Translations under genes and position numbers: made by a program
Shown here: positions 26,849-34,244 of the stretch, in pieces
How the letters are laid out: each line of letters begins with the position of its first letter
How positions within the stretch are numbered: the stretch's first letter is position 1
NCBI GenBank assembly: GCA_023386635.1
Contig: JAEWJH010000001.1
Location: 1-36,764, forward strand
DNA: 36,764 nt
Direction of reading: 5' to 3'
DNA from: Pseudomonadota bacterium
GTDB taxonomy: Bacteria > Pseudomonadota > Alphaproteobacteria > Rhizobiales > Xanthobacteraceae
The notes under the pieces: generated by a model
Databases searched by the model: none
Seen by the model: the letters and a program-made list of their open reading frames with translations, nothing else
Told to the model about the DNA's origin: nothing

Positions 26849-27681
26849 CGGCAGCGCCGCGACGGCTGTGGCTCTGCGCGGACGACTACGGCATGACGCG
26901 CGGCGTCAGCGCCGCGATCCGCGACCTCATCGCTGACGACCGGATCAACGCCACGTCGGTGATGATGCCCGCGGCTGCCCTGAGCGACGACGAGGTCGCC
27001 GCGTTGCGCAAGCTGAACGATGACGGCCGCTGCGCCATCGGCCTGCACGTCACCCTCACCGCGCCGTTCCGCCCGCTCACCGCTTCGTTTCAGCCGCTGC
27101 GCGACGGCGCGTTCCTGCCGCTGGCGAGCCTGCTCGCGGCCGCAACCGCACGGCGGCTCGACGGTGCGAACCTCGCCCGCGAGATCGACGCGCAGATCGA
27201 GGCGTTCGGCAAGGCATTCGGCCAGCCGCCGGATTTCCTCGACGGCCATCAGCACGTTCAACTGTTTCCGCAGATCCGCGATGCGTTCCTGCACAGCGTT
27301 GCTACCCACGCGCCGCGCGCGTTTGTGCGCCAATGCGGCCGCACCACCGCATTGCCGGCGCGGTTGCGCGATCGCAAAGGGCTGCTGCTCGACGTGCTCA
27401 GCGTCGCGTTCCGCCGCCGCGCCGCGCATTTCGGTATCGCCACCAATCGCGGCTTCGCCGGCACCTATGATTTCGCCACGCCCACCGACGTGGCGACGTT
27501 GTTTCCGCGCTTCCTTGAGGATTTGCCGGATAACAGCATCGTCATGTGCCATCCCGGCCATGTCGACGACGATCTGCGGCAGATCGATCCGCTGACCGAT
27601 CCGCGCGCGCGGGAATACGACTATCTCGCCAGCGGCGCCTTTACCGGAGAGTTGGCGCGACGCGGATTCGTTCTGGCCTGA
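26845..27681 (+). CDS. ChbG/YdjC (HpnK-like) carbohydrate deacetylase
   Basis: A 278-residue YdjC-family protein starting at GTG 26845, overlapping the glycosyltransferase stop by four bases. RLWLCADDYGMTRGVSAAIRDLI holds the paired aspartates that bind metal; IGLHVTLTAPF and DFLDGHQHVQLFPQIRDAF supply metal-binding histidines; PGHVDDDLRQIDPLTDPRAREYDYL is the typical C-terminal signature. Family members remove acetyl groups from amino sugars (ChbG on chitobiose) or belong to hopanoid clusters (HpnK). Coupling to a polyprenyl-sugar transferase suggests it deacetylates a lipid-linked sugar, as ArnD does after ArnC; this is inference by analogy only. Confidence 0.88.
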   Translation: MTAAPRRLWLCADDYGMTRGVSAAIRDLIADDRINATSVMMPAAALSDDEVAALRKLNDDGRCAIGLHVTLTAPFRPLTASFQPLRDGAFLPLASLLAAATARRLDGANLAREIDAQIEAFGKAFGQPPDFLDGHQHVQLFPQIRDAFLHSVATHAPRAFVRQCGRTTALPARLRDRKGLLLDVLSVAFRRRAAHFGIATNRGFAGTYDFATPTDVATLFPRFLEDLPDNSIVMCHPGHVDDDLRQIDPLTDPRAREYDYLASGAFTGELARRGFVLA

Positions 27682-27828
27682 AAGCCTTTAATTGGCGCGT
27701 TTTCTTCACGCGAACCCGTATCCCCTTCGCCGAAAACCAACCGCGACTGTCGGCGAATTGCGAAAAAATTGCGGCAGCCGCCCGTCATTACGCCGATGAA
27801 ATATTTTGTCGCAGGCATTCCCTGCGGC

Positions 27829-27854
27829 GGAAACCTTCCCACATTTCATCCGTT
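27829..27854 (+). promoter_or_regulatory. Near-match to an EcfG-type promoter before the DUF2076 gene
   Basis: GGAAA (27829-27833), 17 bases, then CGTT (27851-27854) differs by one base from GGAAC-N17-CGTT. It is placed about 35 bases ahead of the ATG at 27890. One mismatch in the -35 element makes this a weak call. Confidence 0.3.
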
Positions 27855-27889
27855 TGCAACGGCCGTATCCGGCCACAGGGAGCAAAACG

Positions 27890-28600
27890 ATGACGCCGCA
27901 GGAACGCCAGTTGGTCGACGATCTGTTCGCGCGCCTCGCCAGCCTGGAAACCGCCCCGCGCGATGCCGATGCGGTGCGCGCGATCCAGGACGGCCTGCGG
28001 CAAGCGCCGAACGCCGTTTATGCGCTGGTGCAGACGGTTCTGGTCCAGGACGAGGCGCTCAAGCGCGCCGACGAGCGCATCCGCCAGCTTGAAGGTGGAG
28101 CGGACGGCGCAGCCCCCGGCGGCGGCTTCCTCGATCAGATGCGCGACGCGCTGATGGGCCGGAGCGATCAGTCGCCGCGCGGTTCGGTCCCCAGCACCGG
28201 CTCGCGCTGGGGCCAGCCGCAGCCGGCCCCTGCATCGAGCCCGATGGCGGCTCAAGCAGCGCCCGCGCCTGGCGAACGCGGCGGTTCGTTCCTCGGCACC
28301 GCCGCAGCGGCAGCGGCCGGCGTGATCGGCGGCAGCCTGCTGATGAACAGCATCGGCTCGATGTTCGGTCATCGCGGTCAGGCCTTCGCCGACAGCAACG
28401 CGATGGATCGCGGCGCGGGTGGCGACGCGCCGTGGGGCAATTCCGGCAGCGATCTCTCACGCGAAGCCGGGTTGAACGATATCGGTCGTGGCGGCAACGA
28501 TCAGCGCGCGTCGCTGTTCGGCAACGACGATAATGCCGACGACGGCGATTTCGACGATAGCGACTTCGGCGGTGGCGGTTTCGGCGACGATACCGCCTAG
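27890..28600 (+). CDS. DUF2076 domain protein
   Basis: A 236-residue protein. The N-terminal helical part MTPQERQLVDDLFARLASLETAPRDADAVRAIQDGL, then APNAVYALVQTVLVQDEALKRADERIRQLE, is the DUF2076 signature, with coiled-coil potential to about residue 75. A Pro/Ala/Gln/Ser linker follows, then GGSFLGTAAAAAAGVIGGSLLMNSIGSMFG, a single hydrophobic glycine-rich segment that may insert in a membrane. The tail is rich in Asp and Gly. Function is unknown. The ATG at 27890 has AGGGAG seven bases upstream; the frame is open back to 27806 without a binding site. A near EcfG-type promoter match lies upstream. Confidence 0.85.
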   Translation: MTPQERQLVDDLFARLASLETAPRDADAVRAIQDGLRQAPNAVYALVQTVLVQDEALKRADERIRQLEGGADGAAPGGGFLDQMRDALMGRSDQSPRGSVPSTGSRWGQPQPAPASSPMAAQAAPAPGERGGSFLGTAAAAAAGVIGGSLLMNSIGSMFGHRGQAFADSNAMDRGAGGDAPWGNSGSDLSREAGLNDIGRGGNDQRASLFGNDDNADDGDFDDSDFGGGGFGDDTA

Positions 28601-28609
28601 CCTGTAGCG

Positions 28610-28712
28610 GTCATTCCGGGGCCCGGACGAAGTCCGCGAACCCGGAATGCAGCCCGCGAGAATGTTTCGCGTCTGGATTCCGGATCGCTACTGACACAGC
28701 GTCCGGAATGAC
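28610..28712. repeat. Long inverted repeat, family 2 (GTCATTCC...GGAATGAC)
   Basis: The ends GTCATTCCGG and CCGGAATGAC are complementary over about 100 bases, with inner palindromes (GGACGAAGTCC, GGATTCCGGATC). It fills the space between the convergent DUF2076 and L,D-transpeptidase stops and may end transcripts from both sides. It shares its GTCAT/ATGAC ends with elements at 33813, 34134 and 35731. Confidence 0.75.
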
Positions 28713-28720
28713 TGCGTACC

Positions 28721-29494
28721 TTACATCACCTTGACCTTGGCGCCGACCTTCACGCGCTCATAGAGATCGGTGACGTCTTCGTTGCGCATACGGATGCAGC
28801 CGGACGACACGTTCTGCCCGATGGTCCACGGCTCGTTCGATCCGTGGATACGATAGAGCGTCGAGCCGAGATAGAGCGCCCGCGCGCCGAGCGGATTGTT
28901 CGGGCCGCCCGCCATGTATTTCGGCAGATAGGGCTGGCGCTGCAGCATCTCGTCGGGCGGACGCCAGTCCGGCCATTCCTTTTTCGCGCTGACGGTGTGC
29001 GTTCCGGCCCAGGTGAAACCCGGACGACCGACGCCGATGCCGTAGCGCTTCGCCTTGCCGTTGCCCTCGACCAGATAGAGAAACTTGTTCGGCGTATCGA
29101 CGATCACCGTGCCCGCCGGCTCTTCCGTCGGATAATCGACCTCCTGCGGCAGATAGCGCGGATCGAGCGCCGGACGGCCCGGCTGATACGGCTCGCGCGG
29201 CTGCACCGCCACATATTGCGTCTCCGGACGGAACGCGGCGTCGTTCTGCGGCGGCATATACTCCTGCCGCACATAGGCGTCGCTGCGCCCGCTCGAGCGC
29301 TCGCCGAACAGGAATTCGATGAAGCCGCCGCCGAGATTGGGCTCGGCGCGTGCGTGCTGCTGCACAATCACATACTGACGCGGCGCCGGCGCGGATTGCG
29401 GCGAGACGTATTGCGGCACGCGATAAGACTGCGCCGCCGCAGCGGATGACAGCAACAGCGTTAACGCCGCGCCGCCCATCAACCGATCCCGCAT
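28721..29494 (-). CDS. Periplasmic L,D-transpeptidase (YkuD domain)
   Basis: The 257-residue product starts at ATG 29494 with a good GGGAGG binding site and a signal peptide (MRDRLMGGAALTLLLSSAAAA). A Gln/Pro/Arg-rich region (about 22-125) precedes the YkuD domain: TVIVDTPNKFLYLVEGNGKAKRYGIGVGRPGF, NNPLGARALYLG, then the catalytic stretch with H217 (YRIHGSNEPWTIG) and C233 (SSGCIRMRNEDV). It forms 3-3 cross-links in peptidoglycan or attaches proteins to it; L,D-transpeptidases are important wall enzymes in Hyphomicrobiales. The frame is open to 29596, but the extra residues lack a signal and a binding site. Confidence 0.93.
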   Translation of the reverse strand: MRDRLMGGAALTLLLSSAAAAQSYRVPQYVSPQSAPAPRQYVIVQQHARAEPNLGGGFIEFLFGERSSGRSDAYVRQEYMPPQNDAAFRPETQYVAVQPREPYQPGRPALDPRYLPQEVDYPTEEPAGTVIVDTPNKFLYLVEGNGKAKRYGIGVGRPGFTWAGTHTVSAKKEWPDWRPPDEMLQRQPYLPKYMAGGPNNPLGARALYLGSTLYRIHGSNEPWTIGQNVSSGCIRMRNEDVTDLYERVKVGAKVKVM

Positions 29495-29716
29495 CGATGC
29501 CTCCCGTCTCACGCAACAATTGTCGCGGCCGAGTACAGGGGAAAAGCACCACCGGGGAGTAAATACCGGCCCGATCACCGGCACGGACGACACCAAACGT
29601 CGGCGTAACCTTTATTTTGCGTAAAACGCGAACGGTCATGGTAAAGACCGGGTTTCCAAATCCGCTCGCATTGCAACGGCCTATTAAGCCCGCCTCCGTA
29701 GAACGGAGGTCGAAAC

Positions 29717-30304
29717 GTGGGGGCGACGGTGCAACACAAAGTGTTCAAGATCGAGCGCATGTTGCCGCAAGCGCGTCGGCTCGCCGGCGAGCGGCCGACC
29801 GCGGCCAGCAACGTGCCGCATGCGCGCGACGATGTGTTGCGCATGCGCCAGGCGCTGCAGCGTGCCCGTCAGGAATTGACGGCAACGATGGATGCGCGGC
29901 TGCAACGCATGGCGGAAGAACTCAAGAGCATCCGGCGCGATACCGATTCCGCGACCCACACGGTGCTGGGCGAAATCGAACAGATCGACGACATGGCGAA
30001 GACCCTCGCCGCCGCGCTGAAGTCCGAGCAACATCGTGCGCTGGCGCAGGATATCCAGGAACACGCGACGCGCATCTATGAAGCGTGCAATTTTCAGGAC
30101 ATCGCCGGCCAGCGCATCGCCAATGCGCTGCTGGCGATAGAGGCCGTCGAAAGCCAGTTGGCGCGGGCGGCGGCAACGCTCGATGAGCGCGTGACGACGC
30201 AAGCGACGACCGAACGCAACGCCCTGGTCAACGGCCCGCGGCTCACCACCGACACCGGGCATGCATCCCAGGATGACGTCGACCTGATCTTCAGCGAAAC
30301 GTAA
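29717..30304 (+). CDS. CheZ-like phosphatase family protein
   Basis: A 195-residue, mostly helical protein. Residues 40-165 predict long helices; the segment EACNFQDIAGQRIANALLAIEAVE contains D128 and Q132 in FQDIAGQ, matching the catalytic FQDLTGQ of E. coli CheZ (D143, Q147). CheZ dephosphorylates CheY-P; no chemotaxis gene is nearby, so the partner is unknown. The start is GTG 29717 with a strong CGGAGGT seven bases upstream. Its last 14 bases overlap the convergent MFS gene. The N- and C-terminal parts are not recognisable, and the C-terminal DVDLIFSET could serve as a response-regulator binding tail as in CheZ; that is speculation. Confidence 0.8.
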   Translation: MGATVQHKVFKIERMLPQARRLAGERPTAASNVPHARDDVLRMRQALQRARQELTATMDARLQRMAEELKSIRRDTDSATHTVLGEIEQIDDMAKTLAAALKSEQHRALAQDIQEHATRIYEACNFQDIAGQRIANALLAIEAVESQLARAAATLDERVTTQATTERNALVNGPRLTTDTGHASQDDVDLIFSET

Positions 30305-31499
30305 CGGCCGGCGGTTTGCGGATCGCGAAGAAGCAGCCGAGCGCGGCGAGCGCAAACAGCGCGGCAAGGCCGAGCGCCGCCGGGTCGGAAATCCGCTCCA
30401 CCACGAATGCCATGACCAGCGGCGCCGCCGCCTGCATCAGCAGGAACGGCGCGGCGAGCCGGCCGATGACCCGTCCATAGCCGGCGGCACCGAACAGCGA
30501 CAACGGCACCGCACCGCGCGTGATGGTGATCAGCCCGTTCGCGCCGCCGAACATCAGCATGAAGATCGCCGCCGTTGCCGCCGATACGCCGACGATCTCC
30601 AGCATCGCAAAGCCGATGAGCAGCGCGCTCACCGCGCCGCGCGCGATCAGCAGCGGATGCACATGGCGCGCGAACAAAAATTCAATGAGCCGCGCACCGA
30701 CCTGCGCCGGTCCGAACAGCGCGCCGATGGTCACCGCCGTTGCCGCCTCCACGCCGCCGCGCTGGAAGATCGCCAGCAGATGCGCCGACAGGCCGGACGG
30801 CACGAAGGCGTAGGCGGCGAAGGCCGTCGCCACCAGCAGGAATGTCAGCCCGTGCGGGGGCAGCACCGCCGGATGCGCCGGCGCGTCGGCTGCCGCAACG
30901 GGCGCAACCACCGCCGCCCGCTGGCGCGGCAAGGCAAAGGCATGCAGCGGCGCCGCGACCAGCACCAGAACACCGGCATAGACGAGATACGTGCCCTGCC
31001 AGCCGAGCGTGCTCAGCAGCAGATAAGTCACTGGCCAGCCGACCGTCGAGGCGAAGCCCCCGGCGAGCGTCACGGCCGTGATGGCGCTGCGCGCCTCGGT
31101 GCCGAAGATGCGCCCGAGCGACGCGAAGGTCGCGTCGTAGAGATTGGCGCCCATGGCGATGCCGAGCACGATCCACGCGATCCAATAGGCGGCGGGATGG
31201 GTGGCGTTGACCAGCAGCACGAAGCCGAACGCGCCCGTGAGCGAGCCTGCCGCCATCACCACGTGGCCGCCGTAACGGTCAATGCCGCGACCGACCCACG
31301 GCGCGGTGATGCCTGCCGCGAGCAGACCGATGGAGAAGCCGCCCATGGTGAAGGCGATCGACCAGCCGCGCGCCTGCGCGATCAGCGGCACCATCAGCAC
31401 CGGCGTGTAGAACATCGTGCCCCAGCACAGAATCTGGGTCAGGCCGAGCACTGGCACGGCACGCCAGCGACCGGTGATGAAATCTCGGAGCGGGGGCAT
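30291..31499 (-). CDS. Major facilitator superfamily transporter
   Basis: A 402-residue protein with about twelve membrane helices. The loop between helices 2 and 3 reads GRGIDRYGGH, the usual MFS motif A position (GxxxDRxG). A long cytoplasmic loop (about 205-230) splits the two six-helix halves. The second half holds GPAQVGARLIEFLFARHVHPL and a late GYGRVIGRLAAPF. The substrate cannot be inferred. It overlaps the CheZ-like gene by 14 bases at their 3' ends and lies 95 bases downstream of the lipoprotein gene on the same strand, with a perfect hairpin between. Confidence 0.88.
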   Translation of the reverse strand: MPPLRDFITGRWRAVPVLGLTQILCWGTMFYTPVLMVPLIAQARGWSIAFTMGGFSIGLLAAGITAPWVGRGIDRYGGHVVMAAGSLTGAFGFVLLVNATHPAAYWIAWIVLGIAMGANLYDATFASLGRIFGTEARSAITAVTLAGGFASTVGWPVTYLLLSTLGWQGTYLVYAGVLVLVAAPLHAFALPRQRAAVVAPVAAADAPAHPAVLPPHGLTFLLVATAFAAYAFVPSGLSAHLLAIFQRGGVEAATAVTIGALFGPAQVGARLIEFLFARHVHPLLIARGAVSALLIGFAMLEIVGVSAATAAIFMLMFGGANGLITITRGAVPLSLFGAAGYGRVIGRLAAPFLLMQAAAPLVMAFVVERISDPAALGLAALFALAALGCFFAIRKPPAVTFR

Positions 31500-31531
31500 G
31501 GAAATCCTTTACCGGATTCCCTTCCAAACGA

Positions 31532-31561
31532 CGAACGCCGCATCGGCAGATGCGGCGTTCG
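31532..31561. terminator. Perfect 13-base hairpin between the lipoprotein and MFS genes
   Basis: CGAACGCCGCATC (31532-31544) pairs with GATGCGGCGTTCG (31549-31561) around a four-base loop. On the minus strand it lies about 33 bases after the lipoprotein stop and about 32 before the MFS start. Only a weak T-run follows (TCGTTT), so it may be an attenuator or RNA stabiliser instead of a strong terminator. Confidence 0.55.
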
Positions 31562-31594
31562 CGTGAAGCATATCGGCTGGACCGATCGTTTCGA

Positions 31595-32134
31595 TCAGGT
31601 CCGCTTTGGTTTCGGCTTCGCCGTGGCGCGCGGCCGCGGCTTGGTGCCTTCCGCGCCGCAGCGGACATAGACGCTGGTGCCATACCGGCCCTGCACCTCG
31701 GGGTCGATCCAGCGGGTGATCATCACGCGACCGTCGAACGAGATGATCTCGCGGTCCTGGATGCCGCCCGGCTCCCCGGCGGGGCCGATATAGGTCTTGC
31801 CTCCCGGCCCGCCCTTGAGCCGCAGTTCTTCCGGCGTCGCCTGGTCGGCGAGATGCATGATGACGCCGCCGGTCGGGCCCATGGAGATGACGTAGGGCTG
31901 GCGGCACTGGCCGGCGGCGGCGGATTCGGTCCGCGCCTGGTCTTCCGGCTTGTGATAGGCGGCGAGCCCGTAGCGGCCGACGATTTCCGCCGGCTGATAG
32001 GCGGGCGGCAGCGAGGGAATCGGCGCGGGCGCCGGCGGTGCCTCGGGCTCCCGCGTGCTGGCGCAGCCCGCCAGGGCCAAAGCCGCAAACAGGGCAAGCG
32101 AGACAGGCGACAACGCAAAACGGCGACGGCTCAT
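31595..32134 (-). CDS. Putative lipoprotein of unknown function
   Basis: The 179-residue product starts at ATG 32134 with AAGGAG five bases upstream. It has a lipoprotein signal peptide ending in the lipobox LALAGC (Cys 24), a Pro/Glu/Ala-rich linker, then a compact domain (about 48-160: AEIVGRYGLAAYHKPEDQART, CRQPYVISMGPTGGVIMHLAD, GPAGEPGGIQDREIISFDGRVMITRWIDPEVQGRYGTSVYVRC). The tail is rich in Lys/Arg/Pro. I do not recognise a named family beyond similar proteins in this group. Likely in the inner face of the outer membrane. A perfect EcfG-type promoter lies upstream, which suggests stress induction. Confidence 0.82.
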   Translation of the reverse strand: MSRRRFALSPVSLALFAALALAGCASTREPEAPPAPAPIPSLPPAYQPAEIVGRYGLAAYHKPEDQARTESAAAGQCRQPYVISMGPTGGVIMHLADQATPEELRLKGGPGGKTYIGPAGEPGGIQDREIISFDGRVMITRWIDPEVQGRYGTSVYVRCGAEGTKPRPRATAKPKPKRT

Positions 32135-32180
32135 AACGGCTCCTTGGCTCGCCAGCAACGCAGCGCTGCCGGGCTTCTCG

Positions 32181-32206
32181 AACGCGCACGCGACAATCCC
32201 GGTTCC
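32181..32206 (-). promoter_or_regulatory. EcfG-type general stress promoter for the lipoprotein gene
   Basis: On the minus strand, GGAAC (32206-32202), 17 bases, then CGTT (32184-32181) is an exact consensus match. Transcription would begin near 32173, giving a leader of about 40 bases before the ATG at 32134. Confidence 0.6.
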
Positions 32207-32300
32207 GGCCGGACGTGCGCTCCGGCGGGCTGGTGCGCTTCCATCATAGCATAAATACGGCAAAAGTTCCTTTGCAACCCGCCGGTTCGCCCGCGGTTGC

Positions 32301-32741
32301 TCAGTTGGTCGCCGGGTGAAACCGCAGCGGCTGCGGCCCGCCGGAAAGGGCGATCCCCTCGCCCGCCGCCTGCCAGCGGTTGGACTGGGTGAGCGCCGCG
32401 AGCAGCGCTTCGTCGGCCTGCTGGCGCTGGTCGCTGCATTGGCCCGGCCCGAGCATCGCCGGCAGCGGCGTCTGCGCGAGGTCGGTGGCCACCGTCTCCG
32501 CCGTGATCGTTACGCTGCCGTCCGCCGCCGGATCGATCCGCCCGGCGACGCTGCGGCACCACAGATCGAACGTGGCGCGGCCATCGGCGGCGATCGTGAT
32601 GCTCGGGATGCGCTTGCTCGGCCGCATCGGCGCGGCGTCCAGCAACAGCTCACGGTCGCGGGGGAAATCCTGTGCGGATGCCATGCTCACACCGGCGCCG
32701 AAGCAGCAGATCATGATCGCAGCGCAGCATGGCCATTTCAT
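32301..32741 (-). CDS. Secreted protein with a META/HslJ-like domain
   Basis: A 146-residue product with a signal peptide (MKWPCCAAIMICCFGAGVSMASA). The mature part has RIPSITIAADGRATFDLWCRSVAGRI, then LGPGQCSDQRQQADEALLAALTQSNRWQAAGEGIALSGGPQPLRF. The second half resembles the end of META domains, where a cysteine precedes a helix and a RW..EG..L.L strand, as in HslJ. The match is partial, so the family call is tentative. ATG 32741 has AGGGAG nine bases upstream, better than the TTG six bases earlier. Its stop is about 167 bases from the downstream lipoprotein start. Confidence 0.65.
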   Translation of the reverse strand: MKWPCCAAIMICCFGAGVSMASAQDFPRDRELLLDAAPMRPSKRIPSITIAADGRATFDLWCRSVAGRIDPAADGSVTITAETVATDLAQTPLPAMLGPGQCSDQRQQADEALLAALTQSNRWQAAGEGIALSGGPQPLRFHPATN

Positions 32742-32868
32742 TCCCAAGGTCTCCCTTCATCGTCGGGCAGCGGATGGCGCGACACCGTGGCAACGTCAAG
32801 GCCGATGGCACAGGAATACGCCGCCGCAGCCGTTTGTTAGTCTGACGTATCCACAGCAGGGGTGTCCC

Positions 32869-33780
32869 GTGACCGAGCAGCCGAGCAAGCCGCATCTGGA
32901 TCAGCGCGTTATCAATCTCTACGACCGTTTCACGCACGGCGGCATGAACCGCCGCGATTTCCTCGACCGGCTGCGCGACCTCGCCGGTTCGGCTGCCGCC
33001 GCCGCAGCGCTGTTGCCGCTGTTGCAGAACGATTACGCCAAAGCCGCGATCGTGCCGGACAGCGACGCGCGGCTCGCGACCGAGCGCCTGTCGTTCGCCT
33101 CGCCGAAAGGCACCATCAACGGCTATCTGGCGCGGCTAAAAGCCGGCGCCGGCACGACCAGACGTCCGGCGGTGCTGGTGGTCCACGAGAACCGCGGCCT
33201 CAACCCGCATCTCGAGGATGTCGCGCGCCGATACGCGCTCGAGGGTTACCTCGCCTATGCGATCGATCTGCTGTCGCTGGTCGGCGGCACACCGGCGAAC
33301 GAGGATGCCGCGCGCGACCTCCATGCCAAGCTCAATCAGGACGACGCGGTGACGGCGCTGGTCGCCGCCGTGTCGTTCCTGAAGAAGCATCCGGAATCGA
33401 CCGGCAAGGTCGGCGCGGTCGGCTTCTGCTTCGGCGGACTGATGATCAATCGTCTGGCGGCGGCGAGCCCCGAGCTCGATGCCGGCGTCGCTTACTACGG
33501 CCGGCAGATTCCGGCGGCACAGGTGCCGGCGATCCACGCCGCGCTGCTGCTGCACTACGCCGAGAACGACGACGGCGTGAACTCCGGCATCGCCGCTTAT
33601 GAAGAAGCACTGAAGGCGAACGGCAAGAGCTTCACCGTCTACAAATATCCGGGCACGCAGCACGCCTTCAACAACGACACCGGCGCCGCGCGCTACAACA
33701 AGGCCGCCGCCGATCTCGCCTGGGATCGCACGCTCGCGTTCTTCCGCGACAAGCTCGGCGCGCCGCCGAAGGCGGGGTGA
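32869..33780 (+). CDS. Dienelactone hydrolase family protein, Tat-exported
   Basis: The 303-residue alpha/beta hydrolase starts at GTG 32869 with AGGGG six bases upstream. A twin-arginine motif (MNRRDFLDRL, about residues 25-34) followed by an Ala/Leu-rich segment suggests folded export by Tat, or a retained anchor. The DLH catalytic residues are in order: C187 (GFCFGG), D234 (YAENDD) and H265 (GTQHAFNN), with spacings close to those of dienelactone hydrolase. An early VVHENRGLNPHLEDVARRYALEGY is typical of this branch. Substrate is unknown; classic members open lactone rings in aromatic breakdown, but no such pathway is nearby. Confidence 0.9.
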   Translation: MTEQPSKPHLDQRVINLYDRFTHGGMNRRDFLDRLRDLAGSAAAAAALLPLLQNDYAKAAIVPDSDARLATERLSFASPKGTINGYLARLKAGAGTTRRPAVLVVHENRGLNPHLEDVARRYALEGYLAYAIDLLSLVGGTPANEDAARDLHAKLNQDDAVTALVAAVSFLKKHPESTGKVGAVGFCFGGLMINRLAAASPELDAGVAYYGRQIPAAQVPAIHAALLLHYAENDDGVNSGIAAYEEALKANGKSFTVYKYPGTQHAFNNDTGAARYNKAAADLAWDRTLAFFRDKLGAPPKAG

Positions 33781-33996
33781 AAAGCTGGTTGTGGGCCGCT
33801 CGTTCTCTTCGCGTCATGCGCGGGCATAGCCCGTCGAAGACGGGCGTAAACGCCCTGATGACCGCGCATCCACGCTTAGGCCGGCACTCTGCTCATCTCA
33901 TCGAGATGGCCGGGACAGAGGCGTTCGTAAGGACGCCGTTCTTCGAACGGCTATGCCCGGCCATGGCGTGGTGGGATTTGCGCGCCTCTCTCTAAG
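33781..33996. repeat. Palindrome-rich spacer, family 2 type element
   Basis: The first part of a 464-base gene-free stretch. GTCATGCGCGGGCATAGCCC (from 33813) begins a chain of nested hairpins: GGGCGTAAACGCCC (33842-33855), GCGTTCGTAAGGACGCC (33921-33937) and GTTCTTCGAAC (33939-33949). It ends near GCCCGGCCATGGC (33955-33967). A short open frame (33777-33995) is judged a chance frame. Confidence 0.65.
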
Positions 33997-34040
33997 CCTC
34001 GTGGTGAGGGCGATGCATCGGCATCGCGTCTCGACCTGAG
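33997..34040 (+). repeat. Palindromic repeat, family 1
   Basis: CCTCGTGGTGAGG, the perfect core hairpin GCGATGC-ATCG-GCATCGC, then GTCTCGACCTGAG. The core stem is the flipped version of that in the copies at 23748 and 34061. Confidence 0.8.
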
Positions 34041-34060
34041 CGGGCGTCGTGCTATGGCCG

Positions 34061-34108
34061 CCTCGTCCTTCGAGACGCATCGCTGACGCGATGCTCCTCA
34101 GGATGAGG
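34061..34108 (-). repeat. Palindromic repeat, family 1 (inverted copy)
   Basis: On the minus strand CCTCATCCTGAGGA, the core hairpin GCATCGC-GTCA-GCGATGC, then GTCTCGAAGGACGAGG. Together with 33997 it forms an inverted pair 20 bases apart, the same layout as at 23689/23748. Confidence 0.85.
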
Positions 34109-34133
34109 CGGGGTGAGAGACACGATTATCTAT

Positions 34134-34227
34134 CCACGTCATGCCCGCACGTGTTGCGGGAATCCACGACTTCTTCGTGCGCCTGGGTAAAACGTGAATG
34201 CGCGGAACAAGTCCGCGCATGACGTGG
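34134..34227. repeat. Long inverted repeat, family 2 (CCACGTCATGC...GCATGACGTGG)
   Basis: Eleven-base perfect terminal inverted repeats enclose inner hairpins (CCCGCACGTGTTGCGGG and GCGCGGAACAAGTCCGCGC). It ends 17 bases before the stop of the amidase gene and may terminate transcripts there. Confidence 0.8.
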
Positions 34228-34244
34228 TGAGAAAATTGAACGCT

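Noticed and set aside
33777..33995. 72-residue plus-strand frame after the dienelactone hydrolase
   Set aside because: It is made of palindromic repeat sequence, has no ribosome binding site and no similarity that I recognise.
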